From Klebsiella pneumoniae (GTDB lineage Bacteria > Pseudomonadota > Gammaproteobacteria > Pseudomonadales > CAMAPQ01), in the NCBI GenBank assembly GCA_945860125.1, contig CAMAPQ010000005.1, positions 1 through 60,970 of the forward strand: a stretch of DNA of 60,970 bases, in the 5' to 3' direction. This document shows, piece after piece, positions 30,423-41,238 of this stretch. Position numbers and translations under genes: made by a program. The notes below the pieces were generated by a model that saw nothing but the letters and a program-made list of their open reading frames with translations, ran no database searches and was not told the origin of the DNA. How positions within the stretch are numbered: position 1 is the first letter of the stretch; every line of letters starts with the position of its first letter.

Positions 30423-32063
30423 ATGAGTCTTGAAAATTTACAAAATAAACGCGTGCTTGTCATTGATGACCAGTCTGAAATGAGATCCCTTTTAAAAAAG
30501 ATGGTGTCAGGCCATCTTGGCGTTGAAGATCAATATATAGACATGGCAATCAATGCTGAGAAAGCGCTTGATCGTATCAAAACGAATCACTACAGTATTA
30601 TTTTTTGTGACTATGAGCTTGGGTCGGGAAAAGATGGCCAGCAAATTTTGGAAGAAATACGCTACTTTAGGCTTATTTCATTTAATGCTGCTTTTATTTT
30701 GGTTACAGCTGCGGCAACAAGAGATATGGTTATGGGTGCGTTAGAATACTGCCCGGATGGCTATTTGACCAAGCCAATTAATGCTAATGAGTTTAAATCG
30801 CGCATTGTCAGAGTGCTTAAAAATAAAAATGACTATCAAGAAATAGGCCGAGCAATAGATGCTGGTGAATTTGATGTTGCCCTCAAGGCGTGCAATACGC
30901 TCATAACAAGCAAGCCGGCCTTAGCTTTTGACATATTCAGAATTAAAGGCAAATTGCTTTTATCTATAGGTCGCTTTGACGAAGCAAAAGAAGTTTATGA
31001 ATTTGTTTTAGGCGTAAGAGAGCAGCCTTGGGCGCGCTTGGGTCTTGCTAAAGCGCTTTTTTATCTTAAGAAATATGAAGAGTCTAGCGCAAAGATTATT
31101 GAGCTTATTAAAGAAGATCGAGATCAGAGCCGTATGGAATGTCGCGATTGGCTTGCAAAAGTACAAGAAAAAGAAGGTAACCTGGAGCTTGCTCAGCAGA
31201 CGCTAGAAGAAGCGGTTTGTGTTTCACCTAAGGCTATTTTACGTCAAACAGAGCTTGGTCGTTTAGCAACCAAAAATAAGCAGTGGGATGTGGCCTATAA
31301 AGCCTTAAGGAAGGCCGTTGCGCTTGGTCGAAACTCTTGTTTTAAATTGCCTCAAAACTATATTAATCTTGCAAAATCATTACAGGTAAAAGTTGCAAAA
31401 GGTGGTCACAGAGAAAAGGCATTAGCCTTAGCTGAGGCTATTAAAGCGCTCAAAGATGCCAAGGAGCAATATCCAGCAGATGCAGAAGTTCAAATTAGGG
31501 CTTCTCTAACGGAAGCGGAGACATATAAGAACGCAGGTAATACTGATAATGCTAAAAAAGCGTTTCAAATGGCGGTTAAAGTATTTAAAAATGCAGAACC
31601 TGGCACCTTAAGTAATTTAACAAAAGAACTAGGCGACTTTTTGGCTAAGTTTGCAGAGCAGGAAGATTCTATAGCGCTTCTTAATGAAATTAAAGAAACA
31701 GGCTTGATGGATGCTGATCAGCTTGCGGTTATTGAAGAAGGCTCAAATAAAGCGAGTGAACAAAAAACAAAAGAGAAAATTGATAACTTTAATAACCAAG
31801 GCGTTGAGCTTTTTGAAAAAGGGAAGCTTAAAGAAGCTATTGCTATGTTTGAGCAGGCCGTTATCGAAGAAACAGCCGGATATGGCGTGCTACTTAACGC
31901 GCTACAGACTTATGTTGTTTTTATGCAAAAACTTGGTTTTGATTCAGATACAGATCAAAAATGCCAAAAATTTTTTTCTAGAATGAAAAGTCTTCCTAGT
32001 GAAGATCCACGATTCAGTCGATATGAAAAGTTAATTAAAATGTATGAAAAAATTAAAAAATGA
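30423..32063 (+). CDS. Response regulator with C-terminal TPR repeats
   Basis: The N-terminal receiver domain (about 8-130) has the acidic pair Asp15-Asp16, phospho-acceptor Asp63 in CDYELGSG, Thr95 and Lys117 in LTKPI, so it should be phosphorylatable. The remaining roughly 400 residues are helical with TPR-like units (clearest at about 135-290 and 455-500) and no DNA-binding or enzymatic output domain. The output is therefore probably protein-protein binding. The 3' end overlaps the kinase gene by 20 bases, which supports a cognate pair. Confidence 0.88.
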   Translation: MSLENLQNKRVLVIDDQSEMRSLLKKMVSGHLGVEDQYIDMAINAEKALDRIKTNHYSIIFCDYELGSGKDGQQILEEIRYFRLISFNAAFILVTAAATRDMVMGALEYCPDGYLTKPINANEFKSRIVRVLKNKNDYQEIGRAIDAGEFDVALKACNTLITSKPALAFDIFRIKGKLLLSIGRFDEAKEVYEFVLGVREQPWARLGLAKALFYLKKYEESSAKIIELIKEDRDQSRMECRDWLAKVQEKEGNLELAQQTLEEAVCVSPKAILRQTELGRLATKNKQWDVAYKALRKAVALGRNSCFKLPQNYINLAKSLQVKVAKGGHREKALALAEAIKALKDAKEQYPADAEVQIRASLTEAETYKNAGNTDNAKKAFQMAVKVFKNAEPGTLSNLTKELGDFLAKFAEQEDSIALLNEIKETGLMDADQLAVIEEGSNKASEQKTKEKIDNFNNQGVELFEKGKLKEAIAMFEQAVIEETAGYGVLLNALQTYVVFMQKLGFDSDTDQKCQKFFSRMKSLPSEDPRFSRYEKLIKMYEKIKK

Positions 32064-32763
32064 TTTTTCGGTAATGGAAAGTATTCTTGCTTTTTCAATT
32101 CATGAAAATAAAAATAGAATGGGTAAGTTGCTTCATTATGTTGGTCAGCTAGTAGAAGATATTGCTTTAACAGATGAGCAAAAAAAGTCTTTCCAAAAAA
32201 TCCAATATCAAGTAAATGAAATAAGTTCTTCTTTAACGGATATGTTATTTCAGTATAAATATCAGTTAAAAAGCGATGCTTCTCTTGAAACGGCTCAGTG
32301 TCATTTGGCGTCTTTTTTTGAAGATACTTTTGCGCGGCATGAGCTGACGCGTGAAATATATGGTTTTGAAATGACCTATGATTCTGATGATGAAGTATAT
32401 GGCTTTTTTAATGAGTTTGTTCTTTCTCATTTATTGGATACTTGCATTTACAATGCAATACAAGCAGGCGCACGTAAAATACACTTTAAAGCAGTTATTG
32501 AGGGTGTTTTTCTGCGCATTCAAATTGAGGATAACGGCCCTGGTTTTCCTGCTTTTTTTGAGGAGGAAAGGTTGGGCGACGTTACAAGTGATAGTGTTAT
32601 AAATGATAATGAAGCTAAGCCCGAAGTGCAAAAAACAGGTCTCGGGCTTAGTCTATTAAAAACACTTATACAGGCGCACAAAAACAAAGAGGTTGCTGGA
32701 TTTGCAAGATTTTCTCGCTCAGTAAAGCTGGGCGGTGCAGAAATCAACCTCTTTTTGCCATAA
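32044..32763 (+). CDS. Small soluble histidine kinase-like ATPase
   Basis: The 239-residue protein lacks membrane segments and a sensor domain. A short dimerisation helix carries His20 in SIHENKNRM, resembling an H-box (HExKN). The GHKL ATPase domain follows, with an N-box around TCIYNAIQAGA, a G1 box DNGPGFP and a G2 box KTGLGLSLL. It overlaps the REC-TPR gene. Input must come from another protein, since none is encoded within it. Confidence 0.85.
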   Translation: MKKLKNDFSVMESILAFSIHENKNRMGKLLHYVGQLVEDIALTDEQKKSFQKIQYQVNEISSSLTDMLFQYKYQLKSDASLETAQCHLASFFEDTFARHELTREIYGFEMTYDSDDEVYGFFNEFVLSHLLDTCIYNAIQAGARKIHFKAVIEGVFLRIQIEDNGPGFPAFFEEERLGDVTSDSVINDNEAKPEVQKTGLGLSLLKTLIQAHKNKEVAGFARFSRSVKLGGAEINLFLP

Positions 32764-32775
32764 TAAATAAAAAAC

Positions 32776-33378
32776 CTAGAAATGTATTAGAACGCCGGCA
32801 TGTAAACCATCGTCAGCTCTGATATCTTTTGATCTTTTATCAATATCAATGTCAATATCTTTCAAGCCGATAAAGGCAAAGGCTTGCTTAGAAAACTCAT
32901 ATTCAAAACGCAAACCAATTTCAAAGTAACCATCGCCATCACCAAAAGAAACAACACCAGGGGCAAGGTACATGCTGCCTCGAAAGCTAAGCAGATTTGC
33001 GCCTGGAAATGAGTGCCTAAAAAATCCGCCGAGTGCTAATGCGCCGCCATCAAACGTGTTGCTATCGAAAAAAATAACCTTGCCACCCAAGCCTGTTTGT
33101 TGAATTGTGCTTGTAAAGCGAGGCTTCCCTCTTACATCTAAACCTAAGCCAAATAAGTCAGCATTATCGTCATGGTGTAGAATTGAGCCGGAAAAGTACA
33201 AGTTTTTAGGGTTTACTTTAGTAACAAATTCACCAGAAACGGTATCATCACTTAAAGCAACTTCAAGGCTAGAAGCAAAAACTGTTGAAGCAAAAAGCAA
33301 GCTAATAAATGAAAAAATAAATGAACTACAGTACAGTGCGCATGCACTTTTTTTAAGTTGAGATATTTTATTGATCAT
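32776..33378 (-). CDS. YfaZ-like outer membrane beta-barrel protein
   Basis: The best start is the ATG at 33378, which puts a signal peptide (about 1-35, ending STVFASS) at the N-terminus of a 200-residue protein. A longer frame from a TTG at 33408 is less likely. The mature part alternates polar and hydrophobic residues as in beta strands and ends in a terminal Phe (VLIHF), the BamA recognition signature of outer membrane barrels. Its pattern resembles the YfaZ family. Its function is unknown. Confidence 0.75.
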   Translation of the reverse strand: MINKISQLKKSACALYCSSFIFSFISLLFASTVFASSLEVALSDDTVSGEFVTKVNPKNLYFSGSILHHDDNADLFGLGLDVRGKPRFTSTIQQTGLGGKVIFFDSNTFDGGALALGGFFRHSFPGANLLSFRGSMYLAPGVVSFGDGDGYFEIGLRFEYEFSKQAFAFIGLKDIDIDIDKRSKDIRADDGLHAGVLIHF

Positions 33379-33580
33379 AAGAAAAGACACCAGAAAGTAA
33401 AAAAGCAATTAAAAATTCATCGATTAATTTTGCAAGTAATACCGTTACGTTTACAGGCTAAAGAGCCTTCGCAGCAATTTTTTCCTGCACAATTTAATGC
33501 AATCTTACCCGTATTTAGCTTGTTGTAAAAGAGTCACTTTTTGCTTGAGTGTATGGGCAAATTTTCTGTCGTCTATTGGC

Positions 33581-34195
33581 TTAAGCAGGATGTGTAGCGA
33601 TGAAGCTCTCACGCTTACATAGCTGTATTACATACTGATTAAGTTGTGGATAATTATTCCGCCATTCAATTTTCGGAAAACGCAATTCAACATAAAGTAG
33701 CGCGCAGCCTGCTGTAATATCAGCCAAGCTAAATTCAGCCATTAAAAAATCAGACTGGCTTTTTTCTAGCAGGCTAGAAAGTAAATCGCAGCCATTTTTA
33801 ATTTTCTTTTCCTGTCGAATAAGCCATTCAGCGCTTCTTTTCTCTTCGGTATGAAAACGATTTTCAAGTAGCATGCTAACTGCCGCTTCCATAATTCCGT
33901 CGCTAAGTGCTTCAAGCTTTTTTATTTCAATGTAGGCAATGATTTCTTCGGTCGGGATAAGTTTGGGGGTGGGATAAAGTCGCTCTAGTATGTCTGAAAT
34001 TACTTTTGAATCATAAAGTGTCATGTTGTTATCAAGTGTCATGCAGGGAACTTTTCCAAGCGGATTATGCGCTTCAATTTTTGTGTTTGCAGACCAGACA
34101 TCTTCTGGAATAAATTGATAATTTAAGGCTTTTTCATGAAGAATAACGCGTATTTTTCTCACAAAGGGACTAGTGTAAGAGCCAAAGAGTTGCAT
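33581..34195 (-). CDS. yibF: Glutathione S-transferase family protein (YibF-like)
   Basis: The 204-residue protein starts MQLFGSYTSPFVRKIR, closely matching E. coli YibF. An N-terminal thioredoxin-like domain has the cis-proline GKVPCMTL segment and the glutathione gamma-Glu contact region YDSKVI. A C-terminal helical domain follows. A longer frame extends to 34297, but those extra codons are encoded by the repeat element at 34210-34313, so the ATG at 34195 with AGGT upstream is preferred. The element sits only 14 bases from the start codon. Confidence 0.88.
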   Translation of the reverse strand: MQLFGSYTSPFVRKIRVILHEKALNYQFIPEDVWSANTKIEAHNPLGKVPCMTLDNNMTLYDSKVISDILERLYPTPKLIPTEEIIAYIEIKKLEALSDGIMEAAVSMLLENRFHTEEKRSAEWLIRQEKKIKNGCDLLSSLLEKSQSDFLMAEFSLADITAGCALLYVELRFPKIEWRNNYPQLNQYVIQLCKRESFIATHPA

Positions 34196-34209
34196 ATGTT
34201 TTACCTGTA

Positions 34210-34313
34210 TAGGACTTACGCAAAACTGCCCAGCTTTGTTATCCTGCCTCGCCGTACAGCGTGTACTGTCTTCGTCAAGGACGCCTTGCTGGAACAATTC
34301 TGCGTAAGTCCTA
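34210..34313. mobile_element. MITE-like palindromic element, copy A
   Basis: This is a 104-base element bounded by TAGGACTTACGCA and its reverse complement TGCGTAAGTCCTA, without coding capacity. It is about three-quarters identical by eye to the copy at 55033-55135. The TA ends suggest TA target duplication. It lies just upstream of yibF and must form part of its leader or promoter. Confidence 0.8.
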
Positions 34314-34465
34314 CTATAATTAACGGGGCGATAGATTGAAAATTAATAGCGACAAGTGTCGCAAAAACAAGGATAAAAATCACATTATCTTGTTCTGTTG
34401 CATATAATGTCCAGCGTCTTTCTATAAAAATTTTTGGATGATTTTATATCCGTAAAAGAGTAAGT

Positions 34466-35218
34466 ATGAAAAAAATTTGGATTATTAAAACAGGGCAGAC
34501 TTTCTCGGCGATTGGCGATAATTTAGGCGATTTTGATGATTGGATTATTTCAGCTATTCACACAAAAGAAGCCGTTTTTTTTGAAAAAAAAATATGCGCA
34601 GTGTTTCTTGGCGAGTCCCTCCCCTCGCAATCAGAGGTTGATGCGGTGATTATCACAGGCTCTCCTGCCATGGTTACCGATCAGCTTCCTTGGATGGAAA
34701 ATTTGGCCAACTGGTTAAGGTTAGTGTTTCATAAAAACACACCCATTTTAGGTATTTGTTTTGGGCATCAGATTTTATCTTATGCTTTGGGTGGTGTTGT
34801 AGATTACCATCCAAAAGGCCGTGAATTAGGTATGGTCGATGTATCTAAAACGGAAATGGCTTCAGATGACCTTCTATTTAAAAACCTTCCCCCTCGTTTT
34901 GGTGCGCATGTCAGCCATAAGCAAACCGTGATTAAGCTACCTAAAAATGCGGTTTTATTGGCAGGTAACGCATTTGAGCCGCATCATGCTTTTCGTGTTG
35001 GCAAATGTGCGTGGGGTTTGCAGTTTCATCCTGAATTTTCTGCCAGAATTATCAGTGAATATATACGCTATTTTTCGCGCGAGCTTGATCAAGAAAAAAT
35101 AGATGTTGTTGCCCTGCTCTGTACAATTCAAGAGACGCCGGAAGCGACGAGTGTGCTTCAAAACTTTTTTAATTTTGTGGTGGGTGCACCGCCATCTTTT
35201 CAGGCTCTTCAAGTTTAG
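34466..35218 (+). CDS. Class I glutamine amidotransferase domain protein
   Basis: The 250-residue stand-alone GATase1 protein has the nucleophile Cys in GICFGHQ (about 97-103) and the His/Glu pair in QFHPEF, so the triad is intact. It resembles YfeJ-like amidotransferases of unknown substrate. No partner synthetase domain is adjacent. The downstream convergent gene is phoR. Confidence 0.85.
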   Translation: MKKIWIIKTGQTFSAIGDNLGDFDDWIISAIHTKEAVFFEKKICAVFLGESLPSQSEVDAVIITGSPAMVTDQLPWMENLANWLRLVFHKNTPILGICFGHQILSYALGGVVDYHPKGRELGMVDVSKTEMASDDLLFKNLPPRFGAHVSHKQTVIKLPKNAVLLAGNAFEPHHAFRVGKCAWGLQFHPEFSARIISEYIRYFSRELDQEKIDVVALLCTIQETPEATSVLQNFFNFVVGAPPSFQALQV

Positions 35219-35239
35219 TTTTCGCACTGTTTTTTTAGA

Positions 35240-36571
35240 TCACGCTAGTTCCTCATGGGGATCACCTGCAATTTTTCGCCCTCTTTTTTCAGGAAAAATG
35301 CAGGTAAAAGTACTGCCTTCACCGAGCTTGCTTTGTATTTCAAGGCTTGCATCGTGACGCTGTAGTACGTGTTTGACAATAGCAAGGCCCAGTCCCGTGC
35401 CGCCTGTTTGGCTTTGGCGGCTTTTATCCACACGATAAAAGCGCTCGGTAATTCTTGTTATTTCATTTGGGCTAATGCCAGCGCCTGTATCTTTTATTTC
35501 TACCTGAGCTCTTCCCTCTTTTTGTTGAGCTGTAATTTCTATGGTGTCATTAATATTTGAATATTTAAATGCATTATGTATAAGGTTAGATAAGGCGCTT
35601 TCTATTTCAATATAATTGCCGTAAATGCTCAGCGTAGGATCCACGTGAAGCTTCAATATTCTTGCGCCATAATTCATTAATGATGCTGCGCGAATGGTTG
35701 CGGTAATAATTGATTCCACCGAGATTATTTCTTGTGCAGGGTTTGCGTCTGTGCTTTCTAGTTTCACAAGAAACATAAGGTTGTTGACAAGTTTTTGCAT
35801 TCTTTGCGCTTGTTCTTGCATATGATTTAGCCCTTTTAGAATCTTGGGCGAAAAAAGATTAGCTTGCGCAAGAAAAGTTTCAATAAAGCCAGAAATAACA
35901 GTGATCGGTGTGCGTAATTCATGAGAAACATTGGCAATAAAATCTGAACGAATCTGTTCAAGTTGTTTGATGCGTGTAATATCGCGAATAACCAGAATGC
36001 GCTGGTTTTGTCCGAAAATAGCAATCCGCACCTCAAGAAAACAGTTTTCTTTTGTGGGCGACTTAATTTGAATAAATTCTTGCTGTTCTGGCATTTTTTC
36101 AAAGAAATGAATGAAGGTGGGGTCGCGCAAAAGATTGGTAATTTGCCTTCCTTTGTCGTTAGGAAAACGAAAGCCCACAAGATGATTAGCTGATTTATTC
36201 CACCACTCAAGATTACTTTGTGAGTCAAGAATAACAATGCCCTCTGCTAAAGCATTGGTAGAAGACTGTGCTCTATTTACGGTAGCAAGAAGCTGATGCT
36301 TCATTTTCTCTTTTTGATAGTGCAGCTCGTAAGTTAGATCAAAGATTTTTCCCCATATGCTATCTGATTCTGGCAGTTCATAATTTTGAGGATGTCTAAG
36401 CCAGCGGTGTAGTTTATTGAATTGATAAAATAACCAAATAATGTACAGGAGCAGGGCTGTGGCAACAGCGTGCGCCGAATAGTTGGTGTCTAAAAAATAG
36501 CCGGTAGTGCCTGAGAATAAAATAATAAACGCAAGTCTTTGAAGTTCTTTTCGCCACTTTCTAAAAGCCAT
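35240..36571 (-). CDS. phoR: Phosphate-regulon-type sensor histidine kinase PhoR
   Basis: The 443-residue membrane kinase has two N-terminal membrane segments (about 12-28 and 34-50), a PAS domain (about 100-200), a HisKA domain with His217 in NVSHELRTP and a HATPase domain with DTGAGI and GGTGLGL motifs. The two-TM-PAS layout without a large periplasmic domain is that of PhoR. The usual partner phoB is not adjacent: the upstream neighbour is guaB and the downstream one is the amidotransferase. Confidence 0.85.
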   Translation of the reverse strand: MAFRKWRKELQRLAFIILFSGTTGYFLDTNYSAHAVATALLLYIIWLFYQFNKLHRWLRHPQNYELPESDSIWGKIFDLTYELHYQKEKMKHQLLATVNRAQSSTNALAEGIVILDSQSNLEWWNKSANHLVGFRFPNDKGRQITNLLRDPTFIHFFEKMPEQQEFIQIKSPTKENCFLEVRIAIFGQNQRILVIRDITRIKQLEQIRSDFIANVSHELRTPITVISGFIETFLAQANLFSPKILKGLNHMQEQAQRMQKLVNNLMFLVKLESTDANPAQEIISVESIITATIRAASLMNYGARILKLHVDPTLSIYGNYIEIESALSNLIHNAFKYSNINDTIEITAQQKEGRAQVEIKDTGAGISPNEITRITERFYRVDKSRQSQTGGTGLGLAIVKHVLQRHDASLEIQSKLGEGSTFTCIFPEKRGRKIAGDPHEELA

Positions 36572-38329
<1,758 letters not shown>

Positions 38330-38380
38330 TATTGCCTGCTTTGAATGTGTCGGCAATGAAAATTATGAGTCAATGAGCTA

Positions 38381-39955
38381 ATGGTTCCATCTGTTTTTGC
38401 TGAAAAAATACTTGTTTTAGATTTTGGTTCTCAGTATACCCAGCTTATTGCAAGACGCGTAAGAGAGCTGGGTGTTTACTGTGAAATTTTACCTTACGAT
38501 GTTAGTGAGCGTGAAATTGTCGCTTTTAAGGCAAGAGGCATTATTCTCTCTGGTGGCCCGGAGTCTGTAACCGCAGACGCCGCACCTAGCGTGCCAGATA
38601 TTGTTTTCTCTTTAGGCTTGCCGGTTTTAGGTATTTGCTATGGCATGCAAGCAATGGCGTCACAGCTGGGCGGTAAAGTTTCTGCTTCTGCACAACGAGA
38701 GTTTGGTTTTGCGGAGGTTGAGTTATTGTCTGATAGTTCTTTATTTGAAGCGGCTAATAAACAAGAGGGCGCAATTTATCCACCTTTAAAAGTATGGATG
38801 AGTCATGGGGATAAAGTTACCGTGCTGCCTCAAGGGTTTCAAAATATAGCCAGAAGCGCTCATGCACCTATTTGTATTATGGCAGATGAATCTCGTCGAT
38901 TTTATGGGATTCAATTTCATCCTGAAGTAACGCATACCGAAAAAGGTGGCGAGATTTTAGAGTGCTTTATAAGGAATCTCTGTGGTTGCGATGGTTTCTG
39001 GCGACCAATAGAAATCATTGATGAGCTCGTTTTACGTGTGCGGCAACAAGTGGGCAGTGAAAAGGTTTTATTGGCATTATCTGGCGGGGTGGATTCATCT
39101 GTTTTAGCTGCGCTTTTGCATCGCGCAATTGGTGATCAGCTTGTGTGCGTATTTGTCGATAATGGCCTATTAAGAAAAGGTGAGCGTGAGCAAGTAATTG
39201 CTACTTTTTCAGCAGACAGAGGGATGCAGCTCATCACAGTTGATGCGGCGTCTTTATTTTTAGATCGCCTAAAAAATGTAGAAGATCCTGAGGAAAAAAG
39301 AAAAATTATAGGCAAGACATTTATTGATGTCTTTGATGAAAAATCAACGGAATTATCTGGTATCAGCTGGTTAGCGCAAGGCACAATTTATCCCGATGTT
39401 ATTGAGTCCGCAGGCTCTAGAACGGGCAAAGCGCATGTTATTAAATCGCACCATAATGTCGGTGGATTGCCTGAGCGGATGAACTTAAAGCTGCTTGAGC
39501 CTTTAAGAGAATTATTTAAGGATGAGGTCAGAAAAATTGGGGTTGCCTTAGGCTTGCCTGATTCCATTATTTACCGCCACCCTTTTCCAGGGCCAGGATT
39601 AGCTGTTCGTATTTTGGGTAAAATAGAGCCTTTATTTCTTGATATTTTAAGAGAGGCAGATGCTATTTTTATGGAGGAATTGGTTTGTTCAGGCTGGTAT
39701 GCAAAAACGAGCCAGGCTTTTGCAGTATTTTTGCCAGTTAAGTCCGTTGGTGTTGTGGGTGATGCTCGTCAGTACGAGTATGTGGTAAGTCTTCGTGCGG
39801 TTGAAACGATTGATTTTATGACGGCAAATTATTCTAAGCTGCCCTACGATTTACTCGATAAAGTCTCCAGTCGAATATTAAATGAAGTTAGTGGTATTTC
39901 TCGAGTTGTTTACGATATTTCTTCTAAGCCGCCCGCAACGATTGAGTGGGAATAA
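38381..39955 (+). CDS. guaA: GMP synthase (glutamine-hydrolysing)
   Basis: It aminates XMP to GMP. The N-terminal class I amidotransferase domain has Cys86 in GICYGMQ and the FHPEVTHT His/Glu pair. The ATP pyrophosphatase domain has the PP-loop LSGGVDSS near 233-240, and the C-terminal dimerisation domain ends KPPATIEWE. Its length of 524 residues is typical. A short direct duplication of ATTGAGTGGGAATA spans its stop codon (about 39941-39967). Confidence 0.98.
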   Translation: MVPSVFAEKILVLDFGSQYTQLIARRVRELGVYCEILPYDVSEREIVAFKARGIILSGGPESVTADAAPSVPDIVFSLGLPVLGICYGMQAMASQLGGKVSASAQREFGFAEVELLSDSSLFEAANKQEGAIYPPLKVWMSHGDKVTVLPQGFQNIARSAHAPICIMADESRRFYGIQFHPEVTHTEKGGEILECFIRNLCGCDGFWRPIEIIDELVLRVRQQVGSEKVLLALSGGVDSSVLAALLHRAIGDQLVCVFVDNGLLRKGEREQVIATFSADRGMQLITVDAASLFLDRLKNVEDPEEKRKIIGKTFIDVFDEKSTELSGISWLAQGTIYPDVIESAGSRTGKAHVIKSHHNVGGLPERMNLKLLEPLRELFKDEVRKIGVALGLPDSIIYRHPFPGPGLAVRILGKIEPLFLDILREADAIFMEELVCSGWYAKTSQAFAVFLPVKSVGVVGDARQYEYVVSLRAVETIDFMTANYSKLPYDLLDKVSSRILNEVSGISRVVYDISSKPPATIEWE

Positions 39956-39981
39956 TTGAGTGGGAATAGAGGCTCGAATGG

Positions 39982-40461
39982 GTGAATAAAATAGCCAATA
40001 ACGACCTTCAGGATCAGCATCAGTTTTTTATGGGCAAAGCGATTGATCTTGCTAAAAAAGCCTATGATCATGCAGAAGTTCCTGTGGGTGCTGTGCTTGT
40101 GCAGGAAGGCAAGGTAATCGTCGGGGAAGGTTGGAATCAACCGATCTCTTCTTGCGATCCTACGGCTCATGCAGAAGTTGTTGCAATTAGGGCTGCTTGT
40201 CAAAATATAGGTAATTACAGGTTGCCTGGCGTTACCTTGTACGTTACCGTGGAGCCTTGTGCGATGTGTGCTGGGGCTATTATTCATGGACGTATTTCTC
40301 AGTTAGTGTTTGGTGCGTTGGAACCTAAGTCAGGCGTGGTAAAAAGTCAGGATTCCTTTTTTGAAAGAGGCTTCTTGAATCATAAAGTGTCTTGTGTTTC
40401 TGGGGTTATGGCGCACGAGGCTGCCGAATTGATGCAGCGTTTTTTTCAGGCCCGTCGTTAG
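39982..40461 (+). CDS. tadA: tRNA-specific adenosine deaminase
   Basis: TadA converts A34 to inosine in tRNA-Arg(ACG). The 159-residue protein has the zinc-site motifs HAE (63-65) and EPCAMC (91-96), with the catalytic Glu65. It starts with GTG, 26 bases after guaA. Free-nucleoside deaminases share the fold, but the sequence around VEPCAMCAGAIIHGRI fits TadA. Confidence 0.94.
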   Translation: MNKIANNDLQDQHQFFMGKAIDLAKKAYDHAEVPVGAVLVQEGKVIVGEGWNQPISSCDPTAHAEVVAIRAACQNIGNYRLPGVTLYVTVEPCAMCAGAIIHGRISQLVFGALEPKSGVVKSQDSFFERGFLNHKVSCVSGVMAHEAAELMQRFFQARR

Positions 40462-40485
40462 TTTTCTCTATATTAATAGGGAAAA
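40462..40485 (+). promoter_or_regulatory. Hairpin covering the rlmE ribosome-binding site
   Basis: A 10-bp stem (40462-40471 with 40476-40485, one U-G pair, loop ATTA) contains the AGGGA Shine-Dalgarno sequence (40478-40482) in its 3' arm. The stem is mostly A-U, so it should melt readily. It starts one base after the tadA stop. This could be a temperature-sensitive switch on rlmE translation, or a weak terminator. Confidence 0.55.
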
Positions 40486-40491
40486 ATTTAG

Positions 40492-41151
40492 TTGTTAGAA
40501 GAGCCTTTGTTTATAAATAAAATGGTTGGTTTTGTGAAAAAAACAAAAAGTAGCAGGATATGGATGCGAGAGCATTTAACAGATCCTTTTGTTAAAAAGG
40601 CTAAAGCGCTCGGCTATCGTTCGCGCGCTAGTTTTAAAATAAAAGAAATTCTCGAGCGAGATTCTCTTTTAAGGCCGCATTCTTTTGTTATTGATCTTGG
40701 TGCTGCGCCTGGTGGTTGGTCGCAAGTATTAGCTGAGCAAATTGGCCCTAAAGGCCGTGTGATAGCGCTTGATATATTGCCAATGAAGCCAATTAATGGT
40801 GTTGAGTTTGTTTTGGGCGACTTTACAGAGCAATCTGTTTTTGATCAGTTGCTGCATTTAACCGGAGGTTGCAAGATTGACCTTGTTTTTTCAGATATTG
40901 CCCCCAATCTAAGTGGAGAGGTTGATGTTGATCAGCCTAGGCAGATGTACTTGGCGGAACTTGCGCTGGATTTTGCTGAAAAAACCCTTGTTAAAAATGG
41001 GGCTTTTTTAGTAAAAGTATTTGAAGGCGAAGGTATGACAGAATTTCGTTTTCGTCTTAAAGAACGCTTTAGAAGTATTGCGGTGAGAAAGCCCGAGGCT
41101 TCTCGCGCTAGATCAAAGGAGTTTTATCTGCTTGCTCGTGGTTTTAAGTAG
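40492..41151 (+). CDS. rlmE: 23S rRNA (uridine-2552-2'-O)-methyltransferase
   Basis: RlmE (FtsJ/RrmJ) methylates U2552 of the 50S A loop. It is a heat-shock protein in E. coli. The 219-residue frame starts with TTG, 9 bases after AGGGA. An ATG at 40522 or GTG at 40534 would give an N-terminus closer to E. coli but without a visible ribosome-binding site. The SAM motif DLGAAPGGWSQV and the K-D-K-E methyltransferase residues are present. It lies directly upstream of ftsH, as in many gammaproteobacteria. Confidence 0.94.
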   Translation: MLEEPLFINKMVGFVKKTKSSRIWMREHLTDPFVKKAKALGYRSRASFKIKEILERDSLLRPHSFVIDLGAAPGGWSQVLAEQIGPKGRVIALDILPMKPINGVEFVLGDFTEQSVFDQLLHLTGGCKIDLVFSDIAPNLSGEVDVDQPRQMYLAELALDFAEKTLVKNGAFLVKVFEGEGMTEFRFRLKERFRSIAVRKPEASRARSKEFYLLARGFK

Positions 41152-41238
41152 ATTGAGGCTTTTTGTAATTATTTCGGTAGATGACGTCTGCATCTATACT
41201 CATCAAATCTGGCGATTAAACTAAAAGAGGTTTATACC

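Noticed and set aside
34196-34297. 34-codon N-terminal extension of the YibF-like protein
   Set aside because: It is encoded almost entirely by the MITE-like element. The family N-terminus starts at 34195.
35637-35652. parS-like sequence around CCACGTG in phoR
   Set aside because: It has four mismatches to the 16-bp consensus outside the core and is too weak to call.
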